A stretch of 64,000 nt of DNA, taken from an uncultured Spirochaetia bacterium. Its GTDB lineage: Bacteria > Spirochaetota > Brachyspiria > Brachyspirales > Brachyspiraceae. Below the pieces are notes generated by a model. The model was not told where the DNA came from, made no database searches, and saw nothing but the letters and a program-made list of their open reading frames with translations. Shown here piece after piece: positions 10,501 to 19,053 of this stretch. Made by a program: the position numbers and the translations under genes. Where the stretch lies: the NCBI GenBank assembly GCA_947040495.1, contig CAMRBQ010000002.1:1-64000 (forward strand), in the 5' to 3' direction. Numbering within the stretch: position 1 is the stretch's first letter; each line of letters starts with the position of its first letter.

Positions 10501-10585
10501 TAAAGACTTCTCTAACACAGAAGAAGAGATTAAATTTAATAAAATATTTTCTTCAATAGTAAATGAATTTACTTATGTTTTATAA
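7526..10585 (+). CDS. ygfK: YgfK-type putative selenate reductase / SDMH-associated oxidoreductase
   Basis: A 1019-aa multidomain iron-sulfur flavoprotein. In order: a dihydroorotate/dihydropyrimidine-dehydrogenase-like N-terminal half (LGPAAGPHTQLSQN near 60), a GltD-type Fe-S region (APCVVECPIHQPIPEY near 455), FAD binding VIGAGPAGLS near 552, NAD(P)H binding VVGGGNTAMD near 682, and a ferredoxin-type end with two CxxCxxCxxxCP-like clusters (LNCSKVCSKCVDVCP; CNECGNCGAFCP) near 888-930. This is the layout of YgfK, a gene tied to selenium-dependent molybdenum hydroxylases; its reaction is unsettled. I chose ATG 7526 because AAGGAG lies 9 nt upstream; an ATG at 7484 has no RBS. The neighbouring divergent Moco genes support a molybdoenzyme role. 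No hydroxylase subunits are in the window. Confidence 0.88.
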   Translation: MGDIMKSIDFKSLILRMMKEYSVNKTIFGISDKNFFKRGDERVTSIFSEKCSMPLGPAAGPHTQLSQNIVASYLTGSRFLELKTVQLKSPHVSKPCIDPRDECFNVEWSSEYEVEEAYDEYANGWIALYFLENMFDLGNKQLDKSFIFNMSVGYDMEGIKNKKVDDYINNLRDSSNNEAFKKSLQILEELIEGDELKEILKNTDLKNKLPSLKGLSKKISPNICSAITLSTMHGCPPAEIEKIVSYMLTEKKIDTYVKLNPTLLGYDTVRSVLDKISFNYIELNKDSFSHDLQYKDALTMIGRIKDLAKNNGRQLGVKLTNTLGNVNDKDVLPGDERYMSGRSLYPLSISVAAMISKDFNGEIPISYSGGLTIYNAKQIFETGIKPLTLATDLLKPGGYNRLNQIAKEIESSDKWDMNTIDVDKLSKLASEAANEVYSQKSFRGYNNSDVKQPLPLTDCAIAPCVVECPIHQPIPEYINLVGEGKFDEALDMITQGNLLPAITGYICDHKCQSKCSRLDYEGAISIRDIKYLAVEKGKRPSYKSSKGNGIKVLVIGAGPAGLSTAAMLQRNGFEVTVKEREASAGGVVKHVIPQFRIPEAVIESDVASIKELGVKFEFNVDIKTNVNDFKKEGFKYICIATGADEGKSFKLDGDNKNIIDAMTYLSQYNKNASSMSLGKNVAVVGGGNTAMDAARSAKKVNGVEEVSIIYRRTEHEMPSDEEEILLAKEDKVNFYTLSHPYKFNADGILLCKKMKLGEKDASGRRSPIETDETFELKIDTLILSLGYGTSDKDFTEKGIDRKPTFDTNLDNVYIVGDMRTGPSSIVGCIADGTEAAYNICKKENSSFVPTQYSNKEESIDKIIEKNNDIRKNLHVNKNTDIAKIEAARCLNCSKVCSKCVDVCPNRANVSIKVSGFDNYYQIIHIDDYCNECGNCGAFCPWQGLPYKDKITVFSNKKDFTDSENNGFFIDGNTVHLRYNKKVEDKQLDGDKIKDFSNTEEEIKFNKIFSSIVNEFTYVL

Positions 10586-10608
10586 AAAATAGAAAATACT
10601 CATAAAAT

Positions 10609-10655
10609 AAAAAACACCCAACAATTATTAAATTAATTGAAGGGTGTTTTTTTAA
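10609..10655. terminator. Bidirectional terminator
   Basis: AAAACACCC (10611-10619) pairs with GGGTGTTTT (10642-10650), with inner pairing CAATTA/TTAATTG, flanked by A-run and T-run on opposite sides. It lies between the converging ygfK (+) and the porin-like gene (-), so it can end both transcripts. Confidence 0.85.
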
Positions 10656-10678
10656 TATAAAATATAAATTAATATTTT

Positions 10679-11782
10679 TTAATCTTTCTTTGTAATATCT
10701 AATTTATATGTAAAGTCAAAATTTATTCCCTGGTCATATCTTATACCAACACTGTTGTCTTCTGTAAGAAATACTCCATTTATAAACATCAGTGATAGTT
10801 CTATTCCATTTGCAAATTCCCAATCTCTAAATATATTAAGTCCAAAATAGAAAGGCACTCTAAAAAATGGATCAGCCTCTACAGAAATATATCTTTGATT
10901 TTTATCGATATAATAGCTTGAAACAAATACCGATGGTTCAAGGTCGAAAAGTCCAAATACAGAAAATCTTACTCTAGCATAAAATGCCTGTCCAAATTCA
11001 TTCTTAGATAAATCAATATCTCTATCTACAATATTATATGAAGCGAGGTAAAGAATAGAAACCATATCGCTATGTATACCAATACCACCGCTATAATTTT
11101 CTGTAATAGCAGGGCTGCCATCGACTAGAGGATATTCATGTCCGCCATTATGCCAATAACGAGCACCTATGTAGGGCGTAAATGTTTTAATAAAATCAAG
11201 TGCATATGTAAGCCCAACATCAAAACGTTCACGATGATTTTCTGTATGAAGTAATTGCCAGTTCATAAAAAGCTCACCCGTACCGCCTTTAAACCACTTG
11301 AATGATAAGCCATATTCATAAAATCCATGAGTAAACTTTCCATATTCATATGTTTCATTTAAATTTGGCATACGTAAATTGTTGACACTTGCCCTTACAT
11401 ATGGTGTTAGTTTTATCATAGGGTCAAATAATACTGCTGGAAAATTATGGTCGCTGTCCAATGTTCCCATTGTTAGTGATACATATTCATTACTTATTTG
11501 TGATTGTACAAAGGGGAAAAATCTTATGCCATCTGGAAGCTCTAGGCTAAATGGAATAAGCACTGCTCCACCAACACGAAGCGATATAAAATCATTAAAA
11601 TGAAAACCGAATGAAGCCTCTGTCAGATTTTCAAAATAAGTGAGTGTTACTTGTGTTTCATTCCAATATGTATTTTCAGCATTATATGCTAAACCCCTAT
11701 TAAATAGCTTGAAATCTACATCTATAGCATATGTATTAACTGAAATTATAGTAATAAAAAATAACTGTAAAATATACTTCAT
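10679..11782 (-). CDS. Probable outer-membrane porin-like protein, 367 aa
   Basis: Signal peptide (MKYILQLFFITIISVNTYA) then a mature chain of alternating aromatic/hydrophobic strands throughout (for example ASFGFHFNDFISLRVGGAVL, FTPYIGARYWHN, FSVFGLFDLEPSVFVSSYYI) and a strand-like C-terminal region NFDFTYKLDI. The pattern, about 16-20 predicted strands by eye, fits an outer-membrane beta barrel. No named family recognised. Good RBS (GAGGAGA) ahead of the ATG at 11782. It is alone on its strand, with the terminator at 10609-10655 downstream. Confidence 0.68.
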   Translation of the reverse strand: MKYILQLFFITIISVNTYAIDVDFKLFNRGLAYNAENTYWNETQVTLTYFENLTEASFGFHFNDFISLRVGGAVLIPFSLELPDGIRFFPFVQSQISNEYVSLTMGTLDSDHNFPAVLFDPMIKLTPYVRASVNNLRMPNLNETYEYGKFTHGFYEYGLSFKWFKGGTGELFMNWQLLHTENHRERFDVGLTYALDFIKTFTPYIGARYWHNGGHEYPLVDGSPAITENYSGGIGIHSDMVSILYLASYNIVDRDIDLSKNEFGQAFYARVRFSVFGLFDLEPSVFVSSYYIDKNQRYISVEADPFFRVPFYFGLNIFRDWEFANGIELSLMFINGVFLTEDNSVGIRYDQGINFDFTYKLDITKKD

Positions 11783-11977
11783 ATATCAAAAATCTCCTCT
11801 TATTTAGCAAACAGGTAACATATTATACTAATTTTTTATATAATCAAATTGTTACTTATAAAATATAATATATATGTCTATTTTATTAAAAAAATATACT
11901 TTAATTTGTTGCTTATTATAATATTTTTATTACTTTAATATCTAATACAAATATATATTATTGGAGATATGTTTTTT

Positions 11978-12721
11978 ATGAAAGATGAAAAAGATTCTAT
12001 AGAAGCTGAAATAAATCAAAATATATTTTTTGATGATGAAGTAAGTATAAGTATAGAAAGTATTGATAAAGATATAAAAAAAAGTAAATCTCAAATTAAA
12101 AAAATAAATAAAGTATTAAAAAAAAATCATTTTGGTTTATTAAAAGATATACATGAATATAAAACAGATGTTATAATAGAAAAACATATAAAAGATGAAA
12201 CAGAAGTTATAGATATTACTGAAGATAAAATAGAGATAACAGTAGAGGATGAAAATTCTCATAGTGATGAAATAATAGAAATAATAGAAAAAAAAATTGA
12301 GAGCGTTATAGAAGATTATGGGCTTGATAATATAGAAAATAATAAATCATCTAATACCATTTATGATAAAATAGATATTTCTGTTAGGCAAAAAAAAAGT
12401 GGAGCAAAAGAAGCGAATAAAAAAGCATGGAAGTTAAAATTTATAGATGAAATAAAATGCTTTAGAAAAAATAAAGAAAATGCCTCTAATAATATTTCTA
12501 ATATAAAAAGAAAATATAGAATAACAACTGCCTTACTTGCCTTGTTTTTTGGTGCATTTGGAGCCCACAAGTTTTATTTAGGTTGTTATAAATTAGGTAT
12601 AATATATCTATTATTTTCATGGACTGGAATAACGCTTGTAATTAGTATTGTAGAAGCTGTTATTATTTTACTTATGGAAGATAGTCGATTTGATAAAAGA
12701 TATAATATTTCTTTTGTATAA
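11978..12721 (+). CDS. TM2 domain membrane protein with long acidic/lysine-rich N-terminus
   Basis: The C-terminal 65 residues form a TM2 domain: two membrane helices joined by a short turn, LLALFFGAFGAHKFYLGCYK then LGIIYLLFSWTGITLVISIV, with the characteristic GxFGAHKFYLG motif. The first 180 residues are hydrophilic, rich in Lys, Asp, Glu and Ile, low in complexity and probably partly coiled. TM2 function in bacteria is unknown. Two ATGs compete: 11969 is only 2 nt from GGAG, 11978 is 11 nt away, so I use 11978. Flanked by a divergent porin-like gene and the methyltransferase. Confidence 0.75.
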   Translation: MKDEKDSIEAEINQNIFFDDEVSISIESIDKDIKKSKSQIKKINKVLKKNHFGLLKDIHEYKTDVIIEKHIKDETEVIDITEDKIEITVEDENSHSDEIIEIIEKKIESVIEDYGLDNIENNKSSNTIYDKIDISVRQKKSGAKEANKKAWKLKFIDEIKCFRKNKENASNNISNIKRKYRITTALLALFFGAFGAHKFYLGCYKLGIIYLLFSWTGITLVISIVEAVIILLMEDSRFDKRYNISFV

Positions 12722-12836
12722 AAAATTTATCATGAGATAAAATATATAAAAATTAAATATCTACCAAGATATCAAAAAATATGCTAGAATACAGCCACAC
12801 CAAGTAAATCTTATTCTTTAGAGGAATTTTATAGCT

Positions 12837-13622
12837 ATGAAAGAAATATTAAGTTTGTCAACTACAACACTTTGGGATTATGGTAGCCAACATCATAAAA
12901 AAACATTAGAGGGTGGGCATAAAGAATATATTGGCTCAACTCCAACATATATTATTTGGAATCTTCTATTAAGGTATACGAAGAAAAAAGATTTAATAAT
13001 CGACCCTATGGCAGGCAGTGGTACTACAATTGATGTTGCTCGTGATTTGGGAAGGCGTGCCCTAGGTTATGATATAAACCCTATGGCATTAAAAAGAAAA
13101 GATGTATTTAAAAGTGATGCTAGAACATTACCACTTGAAACAGAAAAGGCTGATTTTGTATTTGTAGACCCGCCATATAGTGACCATATAAAATATTCGG
13201 ATGACAAAAATTGTATTGGTAATATTAATGCAAATGATGATAATTATTATATACAAATGGATCTCGTTATAAAAGAAATACATAGAGTATTAAAAAATGA
13301 TAGATATATGGCTTTATATGTTTCAGATTCATTTGAAATCGGCAAAAAATTTATGCCATTAGGATTTAGACTATTCTCTATTTTGGAAAAATATTTTACG
13401 GCAATAGATGTAATATCAGTAGTGAGGCATAATAAAGATATGGAGAAAAAAAATCATAAAATAGCTGCCGCAGAGCAAAATTTTTTCCTAAGGGGATTTA
13501 ACTATCTTTTTATTATGTACAAACATACAGATAAAAATAAAAACTCTAAAGATAATCATAATAAAATAAATATTGTAGAGAGAAGAGATATAACTGAATA
13601 TAAAAATATTGGATATATATAA
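12837..13622 (+). CDS. Orphan DNA methyltransferase (N6-adenine/N4-cytosine type)
   Basis: A 261-aa Rossmann methyltransferase. Motif I for S-adenosylmethionine is DPMAGSGTT (56-64), preceded by the conserved STPTYIIWNLL region; motif IV is VDPPYSDHI (110-117), the DPPY box that holds an exocyclic amino group. Aromatic WDYG near the N-terminus also fits the N6_N4 family. There is no obvious separate target-recognition domain and no restriction gene beside it, so it looks like a solitary methylase; action on RNA instead cannot be ruled out. A hairpin with T-run follows at 13743-13780. Confidence 0.8.
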   Translation: MKEILSLSTTTLWDYGSQHHKKTLEGGHKEYIGSTPTYIIWNLLLRYTKKKDLIIDPMAGSGTTIDVARDLGRRALGYDINPMALKRKDVFKSDARTLPLETEKADFVFVDPPYSDHIKYSDDKNCIGNINANDDNYYIQMDLVIKEIHRVLKNDRYMALYVSDSFEIGKKFMPLGFRLFSILEKYFTAIDVISVVRHNKDMEKKNHKIAAAEQNFFLRGFNYLFIMYKHTDKNKNSKDNHNKINIVERRDITEYKNIGYI

Positions 13623-13742
13623 GGTAAAATAAATTAATAACATGCACTATAATTTGTTTTCAATTAGAGCAAAATTGATTATAATTATATCATAATAACA
13701 ATCAATTTGTTGTTATACGATATCAAAATCTCCTTATCTTTT

Positions 13743-13782
13743 GGCTTTGTCTATCCCCCTTTATTAGGCAAAGCCTCTTTTA
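13743..13782 (+). terminator. Rho-independent terminator
   Basis: GGCTTTGTCT (13743-13752) pairs with AGGCAAAGCC (13766-13775) through 10 bp with one G-U pair and a 13-nt loop, followed by TCTTTTAT. Orientation fits the end of the methyltransferase transcript; the minus strand has no U-tract after the stem. Confidence 0.75.
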
Positions 13783-13799
13783 TATCTATAGCAAATTAA

Positions 13800-14825
13800 T
13801 TATCCCAAAAATTTGCGAGCATAATGGGCACGAAGTTCATTATAATCATCTAAATCATATCCACTTATAGCATGTAAATGTGCATTTTTTAAAAAAACAA
13901 ACATTTTATTTATTGTGTATATATCTATCTTTATAAGATTATAGAATACACCAGCCCTAAGCCATGAAAGACTATTTTTAACTTCTTTATAAGTAATAAT
14001 ACGGGCAGATTTTAATAAATTATAACTTCTAAATACTTTATCTTCTATTAGAGAACGATATTCTTCTATATATCGCTTGCGACATTTTCTTTCATTATCA
14101 ACTATACTATTTACAAGATATACAAGACCATCAAGAATGTCCGCCTCGCTTATTCCAAATGAATATTTATTTTTTATATATATTAAATTATCACTGCTAT
14201 TAGCTTTTTCAGATTTATCATTCAAAACAATAAATCCCAAACTAGAACATTCTTTATAAAAGTTTTCTAAATATGATGTATTAAAAAAAGATAGTATTGG
14301 TATAGAGAGCATAGACATTGCAGTAATCGCACAACCTGTGTTTTTAACAGAGCTAGTTAAATATCCAAATTCTTTATTAAAAGCGAATTCAACATCACTT
14401 TCAAGGCTTCTTTCAATATTTTCAGCCATACCATAAAGTGAAAATAAATGAGCCCCAGAATCTTGCATCCTGATAGATATATGGTCTTTTCCATTTATCA
14501 GTATAGATGATTTATCTCCATCTGTTATGCATAAATGCACATGTTTATTATGAGCAATTTTTTTTGGAATAAGAGATCTTTCATATAATATATTTGCTTC
14601 TAATTTGCTTATATCAGAAATACAATATTTTTTATCATAATTATATATAGAGTAATCTATATTATCAATAGATTTTAAAAGCATGTCAGATATATCTTTT
14701 TTTTCATTAGTAGAACAATATAATGGAAATGCAGCATTGGATATATTTCTAACAATATTTATTGAAGAAAGCATTACAATGTCAGAAATTGCTACATCGC
14801 CATTAAACCATGCAGGCTCAATCAT
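13800..14825 (-). CDS. mcsB: McsB-like protein arginine kinase homologue, active site degenerate
   Basis: 341 aa, alignable over its length with McsB/ATP:guanido phosphotransferases: DIVMLSS, AAFP, FGYLTSS, NTG, RSYNLL and the C-terminal LSWLRAG region are all in order. McsB phosphorylates protein arginines to mark them for ClpCP. Here key positions differ: the ATP-binding SSRIRLARN is SSINIVRN (20-27, one residue shorter, two Arg lost), the catalytic NEEDH is NGKDH (111-115), the following IRIQ is ISIR, and the FGYLTSCP Cys is Ser (159). It is therefore probably a pseudokinase or has altered chemistry. It follows mcsA by 14 nt. No ctsR or clpC nearby. Confidence 0.8.
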   Translation of the reverse strand: MIEPAWFNGDVAISDIVMLSSINIVRNISNAAFPLYCSTNEKKDISDMLLKSIDNIDYSIYNYDKKYCISDISKLEANILYERSLIPKKIAHNKHVHLCITDGDKSSILINGKDHISIRMQDSGAHLFSLYGMAENIERSLESDVEFAFNKEFGYLTSSVKNTGCAITAMSMLSIPILSFFNTSYLENFYKECSSLGFIVLNDKSEKANSSDNLIYIKNKYSFGISEADILDGLVYLVNSIVDNERKCRKRYIEEYRSLIEDKVFRSYNLLKSARIITYKEVKNSLSWLRAGVFYNLIKIDIYTINKMFVFLKNAHLHAISGYDLDDYNELRAHYARKFLG

Positions 14826-14839
14826 ATGAAATATCCATA

Positions 14840-15352
14840 TTATTTTAATGTAGAAATATAATCTCTTATAATAGCAGCACTTTCATAATCTTCATTTGAT
14901 ATAAAAATATTAAGTCTTTTTTCAAGATCAATTTTTTCTTGTTTTTTTATAATAATATCTGTGTCTTGATTTGGTTTTTTCCCTATATGTTCATTTGCAA
15001 ATACAGTATCTTTTAAATATGATTTTATATATGGAGCAAATTTAGAGTAACAATGAGGGCAGCCTATAGTCTTTGTTTTTAAAAACTTTAATAGTGAAAC
15101 CCTGCATCTTTTGCAAACAACATCTTTTTTTAATAGATTGTCTTCTGTATTTCTTATATCATCTAATGTGGCAGGCATTAAATCTTTTTCAGATATGTCC
15201 ACATCTGATATATTGAACAGAGAACTCTCTTCAAATAGATTTAATTTATTAGCGCATTCTCTACAGACATGTTTTTCGCTAATAATATTATTATTAAATA
15301 TTTCTTGTATATGTATTGTCGATTTATTTGCATTGCATATAGAGCAAATCAT
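14840..15352 (-). CDS. mcsA: McsA-like zinc-binding protein with UVR motif
   Basis: 170 aa with three visible pairs of CxxC: Cys3/6, Cys30/33, Cys80/83, plus Cys98/101, the two-zinc-finger pattern of McsA, the activator/adaptor of McsB. The C-terminus carries a UvrB/UvrC-type motif (LEKRLNIFISNEDYESAAII, about 143-165). Fingers and UVR motif look intact, unlike the partner McsB. Its ATG overlaps the ilvE stop by 4 nt (ATGA), so ilvE-mcsA-mcsB are co-transcribed and coupled, an unusual setting: in Firmicutes the pair lies between ctsR and clpC. Confidence 0.85.
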   Translation of the reverse strand: MICSICNANKSTIHIQEIFNNNIISEKHVCRECANKLNLFEESSLFNISDVDISEKDLMPATLDDIRNTEDNLLKKDVVCKRCRVSLLKFLKTKTIGCPHCYSKFAPYIKSYLKDTVFANEHIGKKPNQDTDIIIKKQEKIDLEKRLNIFISNEDYESAAIIRDYISTLK

Positions 15353-16224
15353 ACAAGCTCACCCTCTGTATTTACTAATTCTACAAAGCCTTTTATTAAT
15401 AATTTTGTGATTTCACCTACTTTACCACAACACCCAATACTTCTACCATCAACAGTAACAATAGGCATAACTTCACAAGCAGTGCCTGTGATAAATACTT
15501 CATCAGCTGTGTATATATCATATCGAGTAACGGCAACTTCTTCCATTTTATAGCCGTATTTTTCTGTTAATTCACATACAAAATCTCTCGTAATTCCCTT
15601 TAGAGCGCCATGTGAAGTGATAGGTGTATATACAACTTTATTTTTTATAAAGAAAATATTATCCGCTGTGCATTCTGCCACAAATCCATCTTGATTAAGC
15701 ATTATCGCCTCATCATAACCAACATTAAAAGCCTCTATTTTTGCTAATATATTATTTAAATAATTAAGTGATTTTATTCTAGGATTTAATACTTCATTTG
15801 GGCTTCTTCTTGTAGGGACTGTTATAATAGACATACCATTATCATAAGCTTCTTGAGGGTATAGTTTTAATTTTGCAGGTATTATAACAATTGTTGGTAC
15901 TTTACATTTGCGTGGATCGAGCCCCAAATCTCCTCGTCCTCTACTTACAACAACTCGTAAATATCCATCTGTAAATCCACTTTTGCGTACAGTTTCTTTT
16001 ATGACTTCTTTGAACTCATTGATGTCCATCGGTATAGTAAGCCAAATAGCCTTAGCCGAATCGTATAAACGTGTCATATGCTCATCAAATCTAAATATAC
16101 GAGAACTATAAAAACGAATACCTTCAAATACACCATCACCATATAAATAACCATGGTCAAATACAGATATTTTTGCATTATCTTCAGAATAGAACTTACC
16201 ATCGATATAGATAGACTCAGACAT
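15349..16224 (-). CDS. ilvE: Branched-chain amino acid aminotransferase
   Basis: Class IV PLP aminotransferase of 291 aa that transfers the amino group between Val/Leu/Ile and 2-oxoglutarate. Motifs: FDHGYLYGDGVFEGIRFY near 23-40, the PLP lysine in PRIKSLNYLN (Lys151), and the C-terminal ECTADNIFFI and ITGTACEVMPI. The E-x-x-x-N-I-F and T-G-T-A pieces suit BCAT more than D-amino acid or aminodeoxychorismate enzymes, though these relatives are close. I start at ATG 16224, which has GAGG 8 nt upstream; the GTG at 16233 lies inside that RBS. Confidence 0.9.
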   Translation of the reverse strand: MSESIYIDGKFYSEDNAKISVFDHGYLYGDGVFEGIRFYSSRIFRFDEHMTRLYDSAKAIWLTIPMDINEFKEVIKETVRKSGFTDGYLRVVVSRGRGDLGLDPRKCKVPTIVIIPAKLKLYPQEAYDNGMSIITVPTRRSPNEVLNPRIKSLNYLNNILAKIEAFNVGYDEAIMLNQDGFVAECTADNIFFIKNKVVYTPITSHGALKGITRDFVCELTEKYGYKMEEVAVTRYDIYTADEVFITGTACEVMPIVTVDGRSIGCCGKVGEITKLLIKGFVELVNTEGELV

Positions 16225-16413
16225 AATATGCACCTCTTTTTTATTTTATTTGATATTAGATTTTTTAAATATATCATAAATTCTTTTTTATGCAAAATAT
16301 TTTTAATTTTTTTCAAATAATGCAAATTTAAAAATCATGTATATTTTAACTAGTATAGATTTATTAGAATATTAGTTCATTGCTTTATGCAAGTATTATA
16401 TAAAATATATTAT

Positions 16414-18183
16414 TTATGGTAAACGCAATATCATCATTGTAATGTCATCAAATTGTTCGCCATTACCTTTATATTGGATTGTATCTTCAAGTACTTTTTC
16501 ATATAAGTCAATTGAACTTTCAAATGTCGATTTTGTTAGGAAGGTCTTAAGTCTATCTTCACCATAATCATTACCTTCATCATTGAATGTATCTGTTACG
16601 CCATCTGTAAATAGCATAAGAAAATCTCCCGAATTATACTTTATGCTATGATTCTTATACTCTACTTTATCGATGAAACCAAGAGGTTTACTAGGCTCAG
16701 TCATTATTTTAATATTATATTCGTCATCAACTCTTGATAAAAGATATTGCTCGCCATGTCCGGCATTAGCAAATGTTATTTTTTTTATATTTGTATCTAT
16801 TACAGCAGCAAAACATGTAACAAACATGCCTGTTTTAGAATCTTCATATACATATTTATTTGTCATAGACAAAGACTTAGCAGGATTATCTGTAATGCCA
16901 AAATGCACTTTTATTATACTACGTGTCATAGTCATAAACAGGCCAGCTGGGAGCCCCTTGCCAGAAACATCAGCTATTATAGATACATATTTTCCATTAC
17001 CTATATCTATAAAATCGTAAAAGTCACCACCAACTTCTTTTGCGGGTATATTTTTTGCGTATATGTCTATACCATCATTATTTTTAAAATTCTTAGGTAA
17101 AATGCTTTGTTGTATTTGGGCTGTTACTGCAAGCTCTAAATCCATTTTTTGTTTAATAGCGGCTTCTTTTGAAAGCATAACATTTTTATAGTTTTCAGAA
17201 ATTTGTTGTGAAAGCATTTCTAGTAAATTCAAATCTGAAAGTTTAAAGGCTATATCATTTGTTCTTTCAGTGACACAAATAAATCCTATTATATCGTCAT
17301 GGTCATGTATAGGGGCAACTATAAAACTTTTTGATTTATATCTAAGGGGTCTGCCAAAATTAGACAGGCTATCAACATCAATATTTCTTGAATACAAAGC
17401 CTTATCTGTTCTTAAAACTTCAGATAAGATATTATCTTCTACATTTACTTTTCCTAGATTCACTACATCATCAGATATGCCGACAGAGCATTTGAAAACA
17501 AAATCATCGCCTTCTTTGATTATAATAGAAACCCTATGTGCTTCAAATGCCTCACATATAACAGACATATTTTCATTCAACACCTCATTTAATGAGTCTG
17601 ATTCATTTATAGCCATTGACAATTGATATAGGGCATATGCCTCGTATGCTTTGATTTGTGTTTCTTTATAGAGGCTATTATTTGAGAGTGATATTGCCAA
17701 AAAATCTGCTATTAAAACAGCTAGGTCAAGATCAATATCATTATATTCAGAATTGATTTTATTTATATAAATTAGAGAACCAACATTTTTTTTATGTGAT
17801 CTAAGTGGCACAAATAATGCATTTTTTGCTTTGCCTTTTATAGTGTCTACAACTGGAAAAAAGAAAGGCTCATTCTCTGGGTCATTTGAGTAGAGTGGTG
17901 CGACGGACTTTATAGCACGTGTATAAAAAATGGTCCTTTCATCTATAACTATATTTTTAAAACATTCACCCAAAACCCCAAATGACATATGGTAGTAGAT
18001 ACTTTCTGTATTTGAATCTATTAAAAATAAAACCATTGCCTCACTTTGCATGAGCGTTTTACTCTCGCCTGCTAAAAGTGCCAATGTTTCTTCAAAGTCA
18101 GAAGAATAATTTAAAAGCCTTAGAAATCTAGAAAATATATGAAGACGTCCTTCGGGTGTGTTGATTTGTTCTCTAATGTCCAA
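16414..18183 (-). CDS. GAF-GAF-PP2C (SpoIIE/RsbU-type) serine phosphatase
   Basis: 589 aa. Two GAF-like sensor domains at about 25-165 and 190-340, a coiled linker (EAAIKQKMDLELAVTAQIQQ) and a SpoIIE-type PP2C domain from about 380. Metal-binding motifs are complete: EVGGDFYDF, IADVSGKGLPAGLFM, NAGH, LFTDGVTD and FDDITMM. Such enzymes dephosphorylate a STAS anti-anti-sigma protein and so switch a partner-switching pathway in response to a small ligand or stress. Candidates for the other parts are at 57977 (STAS) and 29054 (HATPase). It is cytoplasmic, with no membrane segment. It is about 190 nt from ilvE and probably its own transcript. Confidence 0.9.
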   Translation of the reverse strand: MDIREQINTPEGRLHIFSRFLRLLNYSSDFEETLALLAGESKTLMQSEAMVLFLIDSNTESIYYHMSFGVLGECFKNIVIDERTIFYTRAIKSVAPLYSNDPENEPFFFPVVDTIKGKAKNALFVPLRSHKKNVGSLIYINKINSEYNDIDLDLAVLIADFLAISLSNNSLYKETQIKAYEAYALYQLSMAINESDSLNEVLNENMSVICEAFEAHRVSIIIKEGDDFVFKCSVGISDDVVNLGKVNVEDNILSEVLRTDKALYSRNIDVDSLSNFGRPLRYKSKSFIVAPIHDHDDIIGFICVTERTNDIAFKLSDLNLLEMLSQQISENYKNVMLSKEAAIKQKMDLELAVTAQIQQSILPKNFKNNDGIDIYAKNIPAKEVGGDFYDFIDIGNGKYVSIIADVSGKGLPAGLFMTMTRSIIKVHFGITDNPAKSLSMTNKYVYEDSKTGMFVTCFAAVIDTNIKKITFANAGHGEQYLLSRVDDEYNIKIMTEPSKPLGFIDKVEYKNHSIKYNSGDFLMLFTDGVTDTFNDEGNDYGEDRLKTFLTKSTFESSIDLYEKVLEDTIQYKGNGEQFDDITMMILRLP

Positions 18184-18216
18184 ACTATAACTCCGACTAA
18201 TTTTATTATATAATAG

Positions 18217-18618
18217 CTATTTTTTTAAAATTGCCTCTATGTAGCCTGCAAATTTTTTCATACTAGAATCACTCATAACATGTTCAATACAACAAGCCTC
18301 TTTATCAGCAATATCAGGTTTTATTTTTAGTACATCAATAAAAAAGCGTTTTATTGTATTATGTCTAAAAGTAATTTCTTTTGCCAATTCTAAGCCTTTC
18401 TCTGTCAATATAATGCCACCATAATGTTCATGTATTAGATACTCATTTTTTGCCAGAATTTTTATAGATATATTAACAGATGGTTTTGATTTTTTTAATC
18501 TATTAGATATATCAGTGATTCTAACATACTCTGTATTGTTTTCACATGATATATTATATATTGCCTCAAGATAATCTTCTAATGATACAGTGAGTTTTAT
18601 ATCTTTCTTGTCTTTCAT
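18217..18618 (-). CDS. DtxR/MntR-family metal-dependent repressor
   Basis: 133 aa. N-terminal winged helix-turn-helix (SLEDYLEAIYNIS, ITDISNRLKKSKPSVNISIK, GGIILTEKG) followed by the metal-binding dimerisation domain with ETFRHN-type His (ITFRHNTIKRFF) and the CCIEHVMS motif carrying Cys, Glu and His ligands. No SH3 domain, so it is the short MntR/IdeR-N class. It should repress Mn or Fe uptake genes when metal is bound; none is adjacent, so the target is unknown. It lies 33 nt upstream of the phosphatase gene and is divergent from the small membrane protein at 18703. Confidence 0.88.
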   Translation of the reverse strand: MKDKKDIKLTVSLEDYLEAIYNISCENNTEYVRITDISNRLKKSKPSVNISIKILAKNEYLIHEHYGGIILTEKGLELAKEITFRHNTIKRFFIDVLKIKPDIADKEACCIEHVMSDSSMKKFAGYIEAILKK

Positions 18619-18702
18619 AGAATATACTATAATTTCATTTTAATATATTGTCAAATTTTTTTTATTGTATAAAATCAAAATATAATTACTATTTTGAGGA
18701 TT

Positions 18703-19029
18703 ATGGATAATCTATTTACTTATATATTAATAATAATATTTACCATGACAATATTAAAAATATTTATTTCATTTATGATTAGATATATAAAGTCTATACG
18801 TTTTTTTAGAAAATATTTTTATGAAGATAGGCTATATAAACTTGAAGATTTATCAGAGGCTTTTAAGTTAGATAATGAGACGATGATAAAAATATTAAAT
18901 TCAATTGAAAAATCTGGTGGGTTTAAAAAATTAAAAAGTAATAATATTACTATGAATAAAAATTATTTTTCAAAATATGAAATAAGAATACTAATAAATA
19001 CTCTTATAAAAAAAAATAAGTTGATATAA
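18703..19029 (+). CDS. Small membrane-anchored protein of unknown function
   Basis: About 108 aa: one hydrophobic N-terminal helix (LFTYILIIIFTMTILKIFIS) followed by a basic, possibly winged-helix-like cytoplasmic part (YKLEDLSEAFKLDNETMIKI then a KSGGFKKL turn). I use the ATG at 18703; a TTG at 18694 overlaps the GAGG ribosome binding site. No family recognised. It converges on the TPR gene with 24 nt between stops and no clear terminator. Confidence 0.6.
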   Translation: MDNLFTYILIIIFTMTILKIFISFMIRYIKSIRFFRKYFYEDRLYKLEDLSEAFKLDNETMIKILNSIEKSGGFKKLKSNNITMNKNYFSKYEIRILINTLIKKNKLI

Positions 19030-19053
19030 ATATTTATTATTTATTCTAAAATA

